Assembly: GCF_026191915.1 (NCBI RefSeq) | Contig: NZ_JAIMBY010000002.1 | Coordinates: 1-64,000, forward strand | Reading direction: 5' to 3' | Length of the DNA stretch: 64,000 bases | From: Acidiphilium sp. PA | GTDB taxonomy: Bacteria > Pseudomonadota > Alphaproteobacteria > Acetobacterales > Acetobacteraceae | The notes under the pieces: generated by a model | Database searches by the model: none | What the model was told of the DNA's origin: nothing | What the model saw: the letters and a program-made list of their open reading frames with translations, nothing else | Part shown: piece after piece, positions 8,768 through 19,073 of the stretch | Layout: each line of letters begins with the position of its first letter | How positions within the stretch are numbered: position 1 is the stretch's first letter | Made by a program: the position numbers and the translations under genes

Positions 8768-9214
8768 ATGCTCGGATTTTCCTGGTCAGAAATATTGGTC
8801 ATTATGATGGTGGCTCTGGTCGTCATCGGCCCGAAGGATCTGCCGGTGGCGATCCGCACGGCCAGTGCTGCCATCCGTAAGATGCGCGGCCTCGCCAATG
8901 AGTTCCAGGGCCATGTCCAGGATCTGATGCGTGAGGCTGATCTTGCGGATGTCGGCAACGACCTGCGCAGCCTGCGCAATTTCGACCTCGGCAGCCTTGC
9001 CGAACGCCATATCGACCCCGATGGCGATCTCCGCCACGCCTTCGACCCCGCCAGCGGCGACCCGCACGACATGACCACGCCGATGATCGGCGCCGATGCG
9101 GTCGAAACCCACGACCCCGAGCCGCCAATCGATGCGCCGGCCTTCATCCCGCCCAACGAGGCCCGCCACCGCCCGGTGCCCGCCTTCATTCCCCCCGGCA
9201 CGCGTCTCTGGTAA
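8768..9214 (+). CDS. tatB: Sec-independent translocase subunit TatB
   Basis: This subunit of the twin-arginine export system forms the substrate receptor with TatC. The 148-residue protein begins MLGFSWSEILVIMMVALVVIGPKDLP, the short membrane helix plus Gly-Pro hinge of TatA/TatB, followed by an amphipathic helix and an acidic, Pro-rich tail. The length and MLGFSW-SE start favour TatB over TatA. No separate tatA is visible beside it, so TatA must be encoded elsewhere or this protein serves both roles. tatC starts 9 bases downstream. Confidence 0.9.
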   Translation: MLGFSWSEILVIMMVALVVIGPKDLPVAIRTASAAIRKMRGLANEFQGHVQDLMREADLADVGNDLRSLRNFDLGSLAERHIDPDGDLRHAFDPASGDPHDMTTPMIGADAVETHDPEPPIDAPAFIPPNEARHRPVPAFIPPGTRLW

Positions 9215-9223
9215 ACGCGGACC

Positions 9224-10030
9224 ATGGATATCGACCCGACCCCGACGGATGCGCCGCACGATCCGATCCACGACAAGGAAATGCCCCTGCTCGACCACCT
9301 TGCCGAGCTGCGCAAGCGCTTACTGTGGTCCGCGGTTGCCTTCCTGGTCGCGTTTCTGGTCTCCTACTATTTCGCAAAAGACGTCTATTATTTCCTGGCC
9401 CAGCCGCTCGTCCACATCATGGAAGAGCGCGGCCAGAAGCCCGAACTGATCTATACCGCGCTCTACGAAGCCTTCTTCACCTATGTGAAGGTTGCGGTGT
9501 TCTCCGCCGCCTTCGTCTCGTTTCCCGTAATCGCAACCCAGATCTGGCTGTTCATCGCCCCTGGTCTGTACCGTTCCGAAAAACGCGCCTTCCTGCCGTT
9601 CCTATTCGCCACCCCCATTCTGTTCTTCGCGGGCGGCGCGCTCGCTTATTATGTGATCTTTCCCAACGCCTGGCGCTTCTTCCTGAGCTTTCAGACCAGC
9701 CCTGCGAACCACCAATTCTCGATCGACGTGCTGCCAAAAGTCTCCGACTACCTCAATCTCGTCATGAAACTGATCTTCGCCTTCGGCCTCTGCTTCGAAC
9801 TGCCGGTCCTGCTCACCCTGCTCGGCCGCGTTGGCATCGTCACTGCCGCCGGGCTGAAAAAATACCGCCGCTACGCCTACGTCGGCTGCTTCATCGTCGC
9901 CGCCATTCTGACCCCACCGGACGTCTTCACCATGACCGGCCTTGCTGTTCCGCTGATCGCGCTGTTCGAAATTTCAATTTTTGCGGTGAAGCTGGTGCAG
10001 CCGAAGAGCGAAATGGCCGCCGACGCGTAA
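9224..10030 (+). CDS. tatC: Sec-independent translocase subunit TatC
   Basis: TatC is the six-helix membrane core of the twin-arginine translocase and recognises the RR signal. The 268-residue protein contains the cytoplasmic N-terminal motif LLDHLAELRKRLL with the conserved Glu and Arg, then six hydrophobic segments. The family motif PNAWRFFLSFQ and the C-terminal region FIVAAILTPPDVFTM are present. It is the last gene of the plus-strand run from dgt. A structured intergenic region follows and faces a convergent gene. Confidence 0.95.
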   Translation: MDIDPTPTDAPHDPIHDKEMPLLDHLAELRKRLLWSAVAFLVAFLVSYYFAKDVYYFLAQPLVHIMEERGQKPELIYTALYEAFFTYVKVAVFSAAFVSFPVIATQIWLFIAPGLYRSEKRAFLPFLFATPILFFAGGALAYYVIFPNAWRFFLSFQTSPANHQFSIDVLPKVSDYLNLVMKLIFAFGLCFELPVLLTLLGRVGIVTAAGLKKYRRYAYVGCFIVAAILTPPDVFTMTGLAVPLIALFEISIFAVKLVQPKSEMAADA

Positions 10031-10050
10031 ATGGGCGTCAGCGGGAGGCG

Positions 10051-10141
10051 AGCCGAAGCCGAGCCACCTTTCGTTGCGGCGCAAGCCTAGGTGATGGAGG
10101 CGGGAACCTGCCGTGGTGCCACCGCGTCACCCCCTTCGGCT
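10051..10141. terminator. Folded intergenic element between two convergent genes
   Basis: AGCCGAAG (10051-10058) pairs with CTTCGGCT (10134-10141), and inside it GGTGA (10090-10094) pairs with TCACC (10127-10131), with more local GC pairing between. The right arm touches the stop codon (10140-10142) of the minus-strand gene. It lies between tatC (+) and the isochorismatase-like gene (-) and could act as a two-way terminator, although neither side has a clear T-run. Confidence 0.4.
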
Positions 10142-10790
10142 ACGATCCGAACCGGATCAGGCCAAGGCTCGTGAAGATGGTGTGCTGGCTGGTGGCGGGG
10201 GCGTTCAGGAGGTCCCAGGCGACGTATTGTTCGGCATAGGGATGAGTGGAGGACATGCCGTTATAAGGCACGATGACGGTGTAGTTGCGGTAGGCGGCTT
10301 CGCTGGCGGTCGCGAGCACCGCACCCTCGGCGGCGGTGCCGGTGACAATGACGGTTTTGATGCCATTCCGGCGGAGGATTCGGGCGAGGTTGGTATGGAG
10401 GAATTTATCCGGGCCGGACTGGACGCTGGCTTCGCCGGGGCGGGGTTTGAGGGCAGCGTTGATATCCGCTTTGGTGCCGCTGAGCACGTAGGAATAGATG
10501 ATTGTGGCATGATTTGCCCGGGCGGTGGCAAGCAGGGTGCGGACGGCGGGGATGGTGGCGACGCATTGCGGCCGATTGGCGTTGCTGCAGGTTTGGGTGA
10601 CGAAATCGAGCAACAGGAGGGCGGTGGTTTTCGGATCGAGCGTGACCTTGTGCACAAGGGGAGCGGGTGGTGCAGTGATGCGGGCCCAGTTGCGGATCAG
10701 ATCGTTTGCCCGGGCAGCGGGTGGGGCGCCCCCGAGGATAGCGGCGCCTACTAGGTATTGCATGATCTGACGGCTGGGTCGGGTTGCCAT
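10140..10790 (-). CDS. Secreted isochorismatase-superfamily protein lacking the usual catalytic Cys
   Basis: This 216-residue protein has an N-terminal export signal (MATRPSRQIMQYLVGAAILGGAPPAARA), so it should be periplasmic. The fold is recognisable from LDPKTTALLLLDFV with the conserved Asp, the segment PDKFLHTNLARILRRNGIKTVIVTG, and ATASEAAYRNYTVIVPYNGMSS. Where the superfamily has a catalytic Cys (as in GVATNVCVLAT) this protein reads GTAAEGAVLAT, with Ala. The Lys expected before the KF pair also seems absent. Either it uses EntB/PhzD-like chemistry or it binds without classic amidase activity. The start at 10790 was chosen because the signal peptide begins there. It lies 125 bases downstream of the oxoprolinase on the same strand and may be co-expressed. 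Confidence 0.75.
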   Translation of the reverse strand: MATRPSRQIMQYLVGAAILGGAPPAARANDLIRNWARITAPPAPLVHKVTLDPKTTALLLLDFVTQTCSNANRPQCVATIPAVRTLLATARANHATIIYSYVLSGTKADINAALKPRPGEASVQSGPDKFLHTNLARILRRNGIKTVIVTGTAAEGAVLATASEAAYRNYTVIVPYNGMSSTHPYAEQYVAWDLLNAPATSQHTIFTSLGLIRFGS

Positions 10791-10915
10791 GGGTATCTTT
10801 GGCCTTCGCAGGATGGTTGAGATGAGTTTGGTGGCTCGGCCGAGCGTAGCGCGCGGTGCGGTGATTGGCGATGCGGCGTGGGGTGGTGGCACTTGCGGCG
10901 GGTGATGCACGGGGT

Positions 10916-13900
10916 TCAGAGCGGCGGCGGGCCGAAGCCGCCGCCGCCGGGGGTTTCGATCACGATGGCGTCGCCGGTCTGCAGTTCGGTCTGATCGCGG
11001 CCGCCCAGCGCCTCGGTGCTCCCATCGGCGCGTTCGATCCACTGGGTGCCGGTGGCGCCGGGCAGACCGCCGGCCATGCCGAACGGCGGGATGGTGCGGC
11101 GCGAGGCGAGGATGGTGACGGTCATGGGTTCGAGGAAGCGCAGGCGGCGGATGGCGCCATCGCCGCCACGGTGTTGCCCGGCACCGCCTGAGCCGCGCCG
11201 GATCGCGAAATCTTCGACGCGGACCGGGTAGCGCAATTCTAGCACTTCGGGGTCGGTCATGCGGGTGTTGGTCATGTGGGTGTGAACGGCCGAGCAGCCG
11301 TCAAAACCGGGTCCGGCGCCGGCGCCGCCGCAGATGGTTTCATAATATTGGTAGCGTTGGTTGCCGAACAGCAGGTTGTTCATGGTCGCCTGGGCCGAGG
11401 CACAGACGCCGAGCGCGCCGAGCAGGGCGGCGGTGACGGCCTGGCTGACTTCGGTATTGCCGGCGACCACCGCGGCGCCCGGTTGCGGGTTGAGGAAGCT
11501 GCCGGGCGGGTTGATGATGGTGAGCGGGCGGAGGCAGCCTTCGTTGAGCGGGATATCGTCATCGATCAGGCAGCGGAACACATAAAGCACGGCGGCGCGG
11601 GTGACGGCGGGTGGGGCGTTGAAATTACCGGCATGCTGCGCGCCGGTGCCGGTGAAGTCGATGGTGGCGGCGCGGTTGGCGTGATCGATCGTGACGCGGA
11701 CGGCAAGCGGGGTGCCGTCGTCCATCCGGTAATCGAACGTACCATCGTGCAGGCGTTCGATGGCGGTGCGGACGCTGGCTTCGCCGTTGTCCATGACGTG
11801 GCGCGTGTACGCCTGCACCATCTGCCAGCCGTGTTGCGTCACCATCGCCTCGAACGCAGCGATACCGGCGGCGTTGGCGGCGAGTTGGGCCTTGAGATCG
11901 GCCACTGATTCATCGGGATTGCGCGCCGGGTAGCGCGCGCTGCCGAGCGCATCGCGCAGGGTGGTTTCCTGAAACACGCCCTGGGCGACCACCAGCATAT
12001 CGTCGATGATCACGCCTTCCTGTTCCAGCGTGGTCGCGAACGGCGGCATCGAGCCGGGGGTCTGGCCGCCGACATCCGCATGGTGGCCGCGCGAGGCGAC
12101 GAAGCCGCGCAGGGTGGCGCCGGCATCATCGAACATCGGCGTGATGACGGTGATGTCGGGCAGGTGGGTGCCGCCGTTGAACGGGTTGTTCAGCGCGACG
12201 GCATCGCCGGGGCGCAGCGTGACACCGCGCCGGTGCAGCACGACGCGCACGCTCTCGCTCATCGCGCCGAGATGCACCGGCACATGGGGGGCATTGGCGA
12301 TCAGCGCGCCATCCGCGTCGAACAGGGCGCAGGAAAAATCGAGCCGTTCCTTGATGTTGACGCTGCTCGCGGTGTTGCGCAGCACGGCGCCGCTTTGCTC
12401 GGCGATTGCCATGAACAGGTTGTTGAACAATTCGAGTTGGACCGGATCGGAGGATGCCGCGGCGTCGGGATTGGTCTCGGTGATGATCGCGCAGACCGGT
12501 TGCACCTGTCGCGTCATGATCAGGTGGTTGCGGTCGGTGATGGTGGCCCGCCAGCCCGGCTCGACGATGGTGGTGGCGTTGGCCTCGCGCAGCATCGCCG
12601 GGCCTTCAATAATATCGCCGGCGAGCAGGCTGTTGCGATCGAACACGGTGGCATCGTGCCACGCGTTGCGGCTGAACATGCGGGTGGTTTCGCAAATGGG
12701 CGGCGCGCCGGTGGTGCGGGGCGGCAGAGCGGGCTCGATGAAGGTTTCGCCGGGTGCGATGGCTTCGATCGCGATGGCGCCGACGATCAGGGCGCGGCCG
12801 GGTGCGATGAAGCCGAACAGGCGGCGGTGGGCCGCTTCGAAATCGGTGCGCATGGTCGCGGGGTTGGTCAGATCGATGATCAGCGGCGTGTCGGTGCCGG
12901 CGTACCGCAGATGGGCGCGGTGGTTGATGTGGAGTGCCGCTGGTTCGGCCCCTTGGGCGATCAGGGCTAGGCGGGCAGCATCGGCGACCTCGGCCGCGGT
13001 GGCGTGCAGGCCCGGCATGGCGGCATCGGTGAGCGGGGTTTCGACTGCCTGTTCGCGCAGCACGATCTGGTCGGCCAGGCCCATACCGTAGGCCGACAGC
13101 ACGCCGGCCAGCGGATGGATGAAAATCGTGCTCATGCCGAGATCTTCGGCGACCAGACAGGCGTGCTGGCCGCCGGCGCCGCCGAAACAGGCGAGGGCGA
13201 AGCCTGCGGGGTCGCGGCCTTTCTGGATCGAGATTTGTTTGATCGCTTGGGCCATGCTGGTGACGGCGATGGTGATGAAGCCGGCGGCGAGTTGTTCGAT
13301 CGAATGGGTCGCCCCGGTGGCCGCGTTAATGCGCTGGGCGAGGTGGGTGAATGCGCGCTGCACCACATCGGCATCGAGCGGCTGATTCTGCGCGGGGCCG
13401 AAGATCGGCGGGAAATGCTGTGGCGCCAGTTTGCCGAGGCAGAGATTGGCATCGGTCACGGTCAGCGGGCCGCCGCGCCGGTAGCAGGCTGGGCCGGGGT
13501 TGGCGCCGGCACTGTCAGGCCCGACCCGCAGGCGCGCACCATCGAAGCCGAGCACCGAACCACCGCCGGCGGCGACGGTATTGATCGCGAGCATCGGCAC
13601 CAGCAGGCGGACGCCGGCGATTTCGGTCTCGAAACTGCGTTCGAAGCCGCGATCGTAGATCGACACGTCCGTCGAGGTGCCGCCCATGTCGAACCCGATG
13701 ATCCGCTCGAGGCCGGCCATGCCGGCGGTGCGCGCGGCGCCGACGATGCCGCCGGCCGGGCCGGACAGGATGGCGTCTTTGCCGCTGAAGTGATGCGCCT
13801 CGGCGAGGCCGCCGTGGGATTGCATGAAATAGAGTTTCGTACCGGGCAGGCCGGTCGTGATCCGATCGACATAGCGGCGCAGGATAGGGGTGAGATAGGC

Positions 13901-14581
13901 ATCCGCCACCGTGGTATCGCCGCGCGGCACCAAGCGGAGCAGCGGGCTGACAACGTGGCTGGCCGAGACCTGGGGGAAGCCCGCGGCGGTGGCGAGGCCT
14001 GCGAGCGTTTGCTCATGTGCGGGGTAGCGCCAGGCGTGCATCCGCGCGATGGCTACACTGTCGATTCCATCGGCGCGCGCCTGGATAAGTACGGCGCGTG
14101 CGGCGGCTTCATCGAGCGGCTCGATCACGGCGCCATCGGCGCCGATGCGGCCGCCGAGTTCCACAACGCGCTCATAGATCATGCTGGGGAGGCGGATATT
14201 GAAGGTAAACAGCCGCGGGCGGGCCTGCGAGCCGATGCGCAACAGGTCGGCCATGCCGCGATCTGTCAGCAACAGCACACGCGCGCCCTTGCGCTCGAGC
14301 AGGGCATTGGTGGCGACGGTGGTGCCCATTTTGACAGCCTCGATCGCAGCCGGCGGCACCGGTTCGGTCGCGGTGAGGCCGAGTAGCGCGCGGATGCCGG
14401 CGAGGGCAGCGTCGTCATACTGATCCGGATTTTCGGATAGAAGTTTGCTGGTGTGGCGCGTACCATCGGGCGCGGTCGCAACGATGTCGGTGAAGGTGCC
14501 GCCGCGATCGATCCAAAAACGCCAGCCGACGTCGGGTACGGGTGCTGGGGTGGTCTGCGCGAAGCGGGAGACGTTTGGCAT
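10916..14581 (-). CDS. 5-oxoprolinase / N-methylhydantoinase, fused HyuA and HyuB subunits
   Basis: These enzymes use ATP to open five-membered cyclic amides such as 5-oxoproline, hydantoin or N-methylhydantoin. The 1221-residue protein is the eukaryote-like fused form. Residues about 1-690 are Hyu[22 protein letters not shown] at the N-terminus and [18 protein letters not shown] later are the two phosphate-binding loops. Residues about 700-1221 are Hyu[31 protein letters not shown] and [17 protein letters not shown], ending GGGGFGPPP. The ATG at 14579-14581 sits just before VSRFAQ. Longer starts add nothing recognisable. Substrate cannot be told from sequence. The neighbouring amidohydrolase-like gene would fit a cyclic-amide pathway, but that is inference. 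Confidence 0.88.
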   Translation of the reverse strand: MPNVSRFAQTTPAPVPDVGWRFWIDRGGTFTDIVATAPDGTRHTSKLLSENPDQYDDAALAGIRALLGLTATEPVPPAAIEAVKMGTTVATNALLERKGARVLLLTDRGMADLLRIGSQARPRLFTFNIRLPSMIYERVVELGGRIGADGAVIEPLDEAAARAVLIQARADGIDSVAIARMHAWRYPAHEQTLAGLATAAGFPQVSASHVVSPLLRLVPRGDTTVADAYLTPILRRYVDRITTGLPGTKLYFMQSHGGLAEAHHFSGKDAILSGPAGGIVGAARTAGMAGLERIIGFDMGGTSTDVSIYDRGFERSFETEIAGVRLLVPMLAINTVAAGGGSVLGFDGARLRVGPDSAGANPGPACYRRGGPLTVTDANLCLGKLAPQHFPPIFGPAQNQPLDADVVQRAFTHLAQRINAATGATHSIEQLAAGFITIAVTSMAQAIKQISIQKGRDPAGFALACFGGAGGQHACLVAEDLGMSTIFIHPLAGVLSAYGMGLADQIVLREQAVETPLTDAAMPGLHATAAEVADAARLALIAQGAEPAALHINHRAHLRYAGTDTPLIIDLTNPATMRTDFEAAHRRLFGFIAPGRALIVGAIAIEAIAPGETFIEPALPPRTTGAPPICETTRMFSRNAWHDATVFDRNSLLAGDIIEGPAMLREANATTIVEPGWRATITDRNHLIMTRQVQPVCAIITETNPDAAASSDPVQLELFNNLFMAIAEQSGAVLRNTASSVNIKERLDFSCALFDADGALIANAPHVPVHLGAMSESVRVVLHRRGVTLRPGDAVALNNPFNGGTHLPDITVITPMFDDAGATLRGFVASRGHHADVGGQTPGSMPPFATTLEQEGVIIDDMLVVAQGVFQETTLRDALGSARYPARNPDESVADLKAQLAANAAGIAAFEAMVTQHGWQMVQAYTRHVMDNGEASVRTAIERLHDGTFDYRMDDGTPLAVRVTIDHANRAATIDFTGTGAQHAGNFNAPPAVTRAAVLYVFRCLIDDDIPLNEGCLRPLTIINPPGSFLNPQPGAAVVAGNTEVSQAVTAALLGALGVCASAQATMNNLLFGNQRYQYYETICGGAGAGPGFDGCSAVHTHMTNTRMTDPEVLELRYPVRVEDFAIRRGSGGAGQHRGGDGAIRRLRFLEPMTVTILASRRTIPPFGMAGGLPGATGTQWIERADGSTEALGGRDQTELQTGDAIVIETPGGGGFGPPPL

Positions 14582-14676
14582 TATGAGTCGCTTTTCATCG
14601 TGAAATGAAGGCGCGCACATGATGACCGGCTCGTCAATCACCCCGGCTAGGTGAGGCCGCCCTGATCGCGATTAAC

Positions 14677-14766
14677 TGGCGGAGGGAGTGGGATTCGAAC
14701 CCACGGTACGCTTTCACGCACACACGCTTTCCAAGCGTGCGCCTTAAACCGCTCGGCCATCCCTCC
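14677..14766 (-). tRNA. tRNA-Ser (anticodon GGA)
   Basis: On the minus strand the gene begins GGAGGGATGGCCGAGCGG and ends with an encoded CCA. The 7-bp acceptor stem GGAGGGA/TCCCTCC, the anticodon arm CACGC-TTGGAAA-GCGTG with anticodon GGA, the long class II variable arm expected of serine tRNA, and the T-arm GTGGG-TTCGAAT-CCCAC are all present. It reads UCC and UCU codons. It stands alone between the oxoprolinase and rmuC. Confidence 0.97.
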
Positions 14767-14834
14767 GGCGTGGGCGGTTCATAGCCAACAAGTTCAGGGG
14801 GAACAAGGGCTTCCGGCGCCGTGAGTGGCAGGCA

Positions 14835-16205
14835 TTACGGTTCGGTTTGAGCGGGCAAGCCGAGCAGCGGGGCGGCCTGCGTGTCGTCAATGGCTTCCAC
14901 TTCGCGCAGGGTGCGGCCGACGGCGCGGATGCGGATTTGGGTTTTGTCGATTTCGCCGCTCATGTCGGTGGCCCGTTTGGCGAGTTTGTCCATCGCGTCG
15001 CCAAGCTTGGCCCATTCCGCCTTGACCGCACCAAGGATTTTGCCAATTTCTCCGGCCTTGCGTTCAAGCTGCACAGTGAAATGGCCGACGCGGATGGTGT
15101 GCAGCAGAGCGGGCAGCAGGCTGGGGCTCTGGATCAGCACGCGGGTTTCGCGCTGGATGGTTTCGATCAGCCCCGGGATGCGGGCGACTTCTGCGAACAG
15201 GCCTTCGCTGGGCAGATAGAGAATGGCGATGTCAGTGGTACGGGGCGGACGGATGTATTTGGTCGCGATTTTTTTTGCCTCATTGCGGATGCGCGTGGCA
15301 AGGCCGGCGATGGCGGCGTCCTCGGCGGCGCGGTCGCCGGCTTCGGCGGCGAGCAGCAGGCGGTCATAGTCTTCGGTGGGGAATTTCGCATCAATCGGCA
15401 GATAGACCGGCTGGTCGGCTTCCCGCACCGGCATGCGCAAAGCGAATTCAACGGTTTCGGCGCTGGCAGGGTCGGGGCGGAAATTAGCCTCGAACGTGCC
15501 CGGGGGCAGCGTGTCTTCCATGGTCTGGCGGATCTGCGCTTCGCCCCAGCCGCCGCGGGATTTGACGTTAGCGAACAGGCGTTTGAGGTCACCGACCTGC
15601 ACCGCGACGTTCTGCACCTGGCCGATCGCCTGCTGTACCTGGGCGAATTGCTCGGACACCCGCTGGAAACTCTCGCCGATGCGTTTTTCTAGCGCCGATT
15701 GCAATTGCTCATCAACCGCGCGGCGCATGGCTTCGAGCTTCGCCTCGTTGCTCTCGCGGATCGTCTCGAGTTTGGCTTCGACCTGGGTGCGCAATTTTTC
15801 CTGTTCGTCGCGCAGCGTGACCGAGACCGACGCCAGGTCGCGGCTGACGCGATCGGCAAGGCTGGTCTGGCTTTCGGTGAGCCGGGCGATCACGGCAAGG
15901 GTTTCGCTGAGGGTTTGGGCGCGGCCGGATTGGGCGGCGCTTTCGGCTTCGCCGAGCCGTTGGGAGACCATCAGCGACAGGTCGGTGATGGTCGCGCCGA
16001 GCGCCGCGTGGCTGCGGGCAAGCTGGTCGGCCTGCGCGCGGGCACCGTCCTGCAGGCGTTCGATGCCGCCGGCCAGCCCGGTGCGGGCTTGTTCTGCGAG
16101 GGTGGGGGGTAGGCCAGCGATCCGGCGGGTCTGCAGGAGCAGGAGGATCAGGATCAGGATCAGCAGGATGCCGACGATGGCGAGCCCGGCCTCGATGGGG
16201 AGCAT
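14835..16205 (-). CDS. rmuC: DNA recombination protein RmuC
   Basis: RmuC limits inversions between short repeats, and its family carries a nuclease-like core. The 456-residue protein starts with one membrane helix (AGLAIVGILLILILILLLLQ), then a long coiled coil (about residues 35-200, rich in heptads of Ala/Leu/Glu), then the conserved domain marked by SRGGWGEAQIRQTMEDTLPPG, LPIDAKFPTEDYDRLL and RPPRTTDIAILYLPSEGLFAEVAR. The start codon shares one base with the lepA stop, so it is translated downstream of lepA in one operon. Confidence 0.93.
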   Translation of the reverse strand: MLPIEAGLAIVGILLILILILLLLQTRRIAGLPPTLAEQARTGLAGGIERLQDGARAQADQLARSHAALGATITDLSLMVSQRLGEAESAAQSGRAQTLSETLAVIARLTESQTSLADRVSRDLASVSVTLRDEQEKLRTQVEAKLETIRESNEAKLEAMRRAVDEQLQSALEKRIGESFQRVSEQFAQVQQAIGQVQNVAVQVGDLKRLFANVKSRGGWGEAQIRQTMEDTLPPGTFEANFRPDPASAETVEFALRMPVREADQPVYLPIDAKFPTEDYDRLLLAAEAGDRAAEDAAIAGLATRIRNEAKKIATKYIRPPRTTDIAILYLPSEGLFAEVARIPGLIETIQRETRVLIQSPSLLPALLHTIRVGHFTVQLERKAGEIGKILGAVKAEWAKLGDAMDKLAKRATDMSGEIDKTQIRIRAVGRTLREVEAIDDTQAAPLLGLPAQTEP

Positions 16206-18010
16206 CAGGCGTCCATTTTGAGGGCGGCCAGGAACGCAGTCTGCGGGATTTCGACCTTGCCGAACTGGCGCATGCGCTTTTTGCCCTCTTTTTGCTTGTC
16301 GAGCAGCTTGCGCTTGCGTGAGATGTCACCGCCGTAGCATTTCGCGGTGACATCCTTCGAGAGGGCGCTGATGGTCTCCCGGGCGATGACGCGGCCACCG
16401 ATGGCGGCCTGGATCGCGATTTTGAAGAGCTGTTTGGGAATCAGATCCTTCAGTTTGGCGCAAATCGCGCGGCCGCGGGTTTCTGCCACCGATTTATGGG
16501 CGATGAAAGCTAGCGCGTCGACCGGTTCAAGGTTCACCAGGATCGAGATTTTGGCGAGGTCGCTTTCGACGTAATTGTCCATTTGATAGTCGAAACTGGC
16601 GTAGCCGCGGGAGATGGATTTCAGCCGGTCGTAGAAATCGAATACGACTTCGTTCAGCGGCAGGCGGTAGACCGCCATTGCGCGATTGCCGACATAGGTG
16701 AGGTCGACCTGCTGGCCGCGGCGTTCGTTGCACAAAGTGAGCACGGCGCCGAGATAATCATCGGGCACCATGATGGTCGCCTTGATCCAGGGCTCCTCGA
16801 TGTGATCGATCAACGAACCATCCGGCATATCGGCCGGGTTGTGCAGATCCATGGTCTCGCCGTTGGTCTTGGTCAGCCGGTAGACTACGGAAGGAGCGGT
16901 TGCGATCAGGTCGAGGTCGAACTCGCGCGACAGGCGTTCCTGCACGATTTCGAGGTGCAGCAGGCCGAGGAAACCGCAGCGGAAGCCGAACCCCAGGGCC
17001 GCCGAGGTTTCGGCCTCGTAGTGGAAGCTGGCATCGTTCAAGCGCAGGCGACCGAGGCTTTCGCGCAGTTTTTCGAAATCATCGGCATCGACCGGGTAGA
17101 GGCCGCACCAGACCACCGGGATCGAAGGTTTGAATCCGGGAAGCGCTTCGGTCGCGGGGTGGCGATCATCGGTGATTGTGTCGCCGACGTTGCAATCGGC
17201 GACGGTTTTGATAGCCGCAGTGATGAAACCGATCTCGCCGGGACCGAGATCGGGCTCCGGGCGGAGTTTGGGGGCGAAGACGCCGACTTGTTCGACGGTA
17301 TGGACAGCGCCGGAGGACATCATGCGAATTCGCATGCCCTTGCGCAGGCGCCCGTTTTTCACCCGCACCAGGATGATCACGCCGAGATACTGGTCATACC
17401 AACTATCAACCAGCAGGGCGGTGAGGGGGGCGGTGTCATCCCCAACCGGCGGCGGCAGGCGGGTGACCAGCGCTTCGAGCACCGCTTCGATGTTCAGGCC
17501 GGTTTTCGCCGAGATTTCCACTGCGTCCGACGCATCGAGGCCGATGACGTCTTCGATCTGCTGTTTGACGCGATCGGGTTCCGCGGCGGGCAGGTCGATT
17601 TTGTTAAGGACCGGCACGATCTCGTGATTGGCGTCGATCGCCTGATAGACATTGGCAAGGGTCTGCGCTTCGACGCCTTGCGAGGCATCGACCACCAGCA
17701 GGGAGCCCTCACAGGCGGCGAGGCTGCGACTCACCTCGTAGGCAAAATCGACATGGCCTGGCGTGTCCATCAAGTTAAGAATGTAGGTCTTGCCGTCCTT
17801 CGCTGGATAGCTGAGCCGCACCGTCTGCGCCTTGATGGTGATGCCGCGCTCTTTTTCGATGTCCATGTTATCGAGCACCTGCTCGGTCATTTCGCGCGCG
17901 GTGAGTGCGCCGGTGGCCTGGATCAGCCGGTCGGCCAGGGTGGATTTCCCATGGTCGATATGAGCGATGATCGAAAAATTGCGGATCAGTTCGGTGGGGG
18001 TCGAGGTCAT
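16205..18010 (-). CDS. lepA: Elongation factor 4 (LepA), back-translocating ribosomal GTPase
   Basis: LepA is a translational GTPase that acts on stalled or mis-translocated ribosomes. The 601-residue protein opens with the G1 motif [15 protein letters not shown] and continues with [13 protein letters not shown] (G2), [14 protein letters not shown] (G3) and [11 protein letters not shown] (G4). The family C-terminal domain has [25 protein letters not shown]. The ATG at 18008-18010 begins [21 protein letters not shown], the normal start. An open extension upstream has no homology. Divergent from the polyphosphate glucokinase with a 162-base gap holding no clear promoter I can defend. Confidence 0.97.
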   Translation of the reverse strand: MTSTPTELIRNFSIIAHIDHGKSTLADRLIQATGALTAREMTEQVLDNMDIEKERGITIKAQTVRLSYPAKDGKTYILNLMDTPGHVDFAYEVSRSLAACEGSLLVVDASQGVEAQTLANVYQAIDANHEIVPVLNKIDLPAAEPDRVKQQIEDVIGLDASDAVEISAKTGLNIEAVLEALVTRLPPPVGDDTAPLTALLVDSWYDQYLGVIILVRVKNGRLRKGMRIRMMSSGAVHTVEQVGVFAPKLRPEPDLGPGEIGFITAAIKTVADCNVGDTITDDRHPATEALPGFKPSIPVVWCGLYPVDADDFEKLRESLGRLRLNDASFHYEAETSAALGFGFRCGFLGLLHLEIVQERLSREFDLDLIATAPSVVYRLTKTNGETMDLHNPADMPDGSLIDHIEEPWIKATIMVPDDYLGAVLTLCNERRGQQVDLTYVGNRAMAVYRLPLNEVVFDFYDRLKSISRGYASFDYQMDNYVESDLAKISILVNLEPVDALAFIAHKSVAETRGRAICAKLKDLIPKQLFKIAIQAAIGGRVIARETISALSKDVTAKCYGGDISRKRKLLDKQKEGKKRMRQFGKVEIPQTAFLAALKMDA

Positions 18011-18172
18011 GTTGCCGTCATAGTCGAAAAACCCCGCCGTGTCAGCGCTCCGGCCGGATCGCCCGGGGGCTTCAATGCGGCGGCAGTTTATGCGACAGTT
18101 TCGTGGTGCGATTGAAAACTCCGATCGCTCGCGCCACATCGGCGGCAAGGGTCTTTAGCCGGAGACGACCGA

Positions 18173-18931
18173 ATGGATGTTCCGCTGCGTTCCGCCGTGC
18201 CGCCAAGCGCCACCGAGCCGGACTTGGTGACGCTGGGAATCGACGTGGGCGGCAGCCACATCAAGGCGGCGCTGGTGGCGCCCGATGGCGCGTTACTGAC
18301 CAATTATGAGCGCGTGGTGACGCCGCTCGGGCGCAAGCCAGATGTGATTGTGGACACGATCAACACATTGGTCGCGCCGCTCGGGCGATTCGACCGGGTT
18401 TCGGTCGGGTTTCCCGGGGCGACGCGCGAGGGCACCGTGCTCACCGCGCCCAACCTTGGGAATGATTTGTGGCATGGGTTCAAACTGGCCGAGCGGCTGT
18501 CGGCGCGCCTGGCACGTCCGGTGCGGCTGGCCAATGATGCGACGGTGCAAGGGCTTGGGGCGATCGCCGGGCGGGGGCTGGAATGCACGATCACGCTCGG
18601 TACCGGGATGGGGTTTGCCCTGTTCACGGACGGCATACCGGCGCCGCATCTGGAGATGGGGCAGCACAATGCTCACAAGCGATACAGCTATGACCAATAT
18701 GTTGGTCATGCCGCACTGAGCCGCGATGGGGTCAAGAAATGGAACAAGCATGTGCTGCGCACGGTCGATGCGTTGCGGGTACTGGTCAATTTCGATCTGC
18801 TTTATATCGGCGGCGGCAACGTGACTGCCATCAATTTTGCGCTGCCGGCCGATGTGCATCTGGTATCGAACGAGACCGGTATCACCGGCGGCGTGCGCCT
18901 GTGGGACGGTGTGTTCCGGCGCCGGACGTGA
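18173..18931 (+). CDS. ppgK: ROK-family kinase, probably polyphosphate glucokinase
   Basis: This enzyme would phosphorylate glucose to glucose-6-phosphate with polyphosphate (or ATP). The 252-residue protein has the ROK phosphate loop LVTLGIDVGGSHIKAALV near the N-terminus, the family Asp in VRLANDATVQGLGA, and TITLGTGMGFALFTDG, which matches the polyphosphate-glucokinase signature better than that of ATP-only ROK kinases. The zinc-binding CXCGXXGCXE motif of other ROK kinases is absent, also as in PPGK. It sits 142 bases before the pentose phosphate operon on the same strand, which fits supply of its first substrate. Phosphoryl-donor choice is inferred from motif and context only. Confidence 0.78.
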   Translation: MDVPLRSAVPPSATEPDLVTLGIDVGGSHIKAALVAPDGALLTNYERVVTPLGRKPDVIVDTINTLVAPLGRFDRVSVGFPGATREGTVLTAPNLGNDLWHGFKLAERLSARLARPVRLANDATVQGLGAIAGRGLECTITLGTGMGFALFTDGIPAPHLEMGQHNAHKRYSYDQYVGHAALSRDGVKKWNKHVLRTVDALRVLVNFDLLYIGGGNVTAINFALPADVHLVSNETGITGGVRLWDGVFRRRT

Positions 18932-19073
18932 TCACGATGCGGTCACAACCGGCACCTTGGGCGTGACTTCAGGCCGATGCCGCACCACCTGTCGGCACGG
19001 ACGATCGGCGCCGTGATGTTTCAAGCTCTACTCAAACGAACATCATCCACGACCAACTTCAGGAGATTCTACT

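Noticed and set aside
12006-14386. Two long plus-strand frames opposite the oxoprolinase gene
   Set aside because: They mirror codon periodicity of the real gene and show low-complexity composition with no domain.
16583-18115. 510-codon plus-strand frame opposite lepA
   Set aside because: It is a high-GC shadow of lepA, with no motif and no ribosome site.
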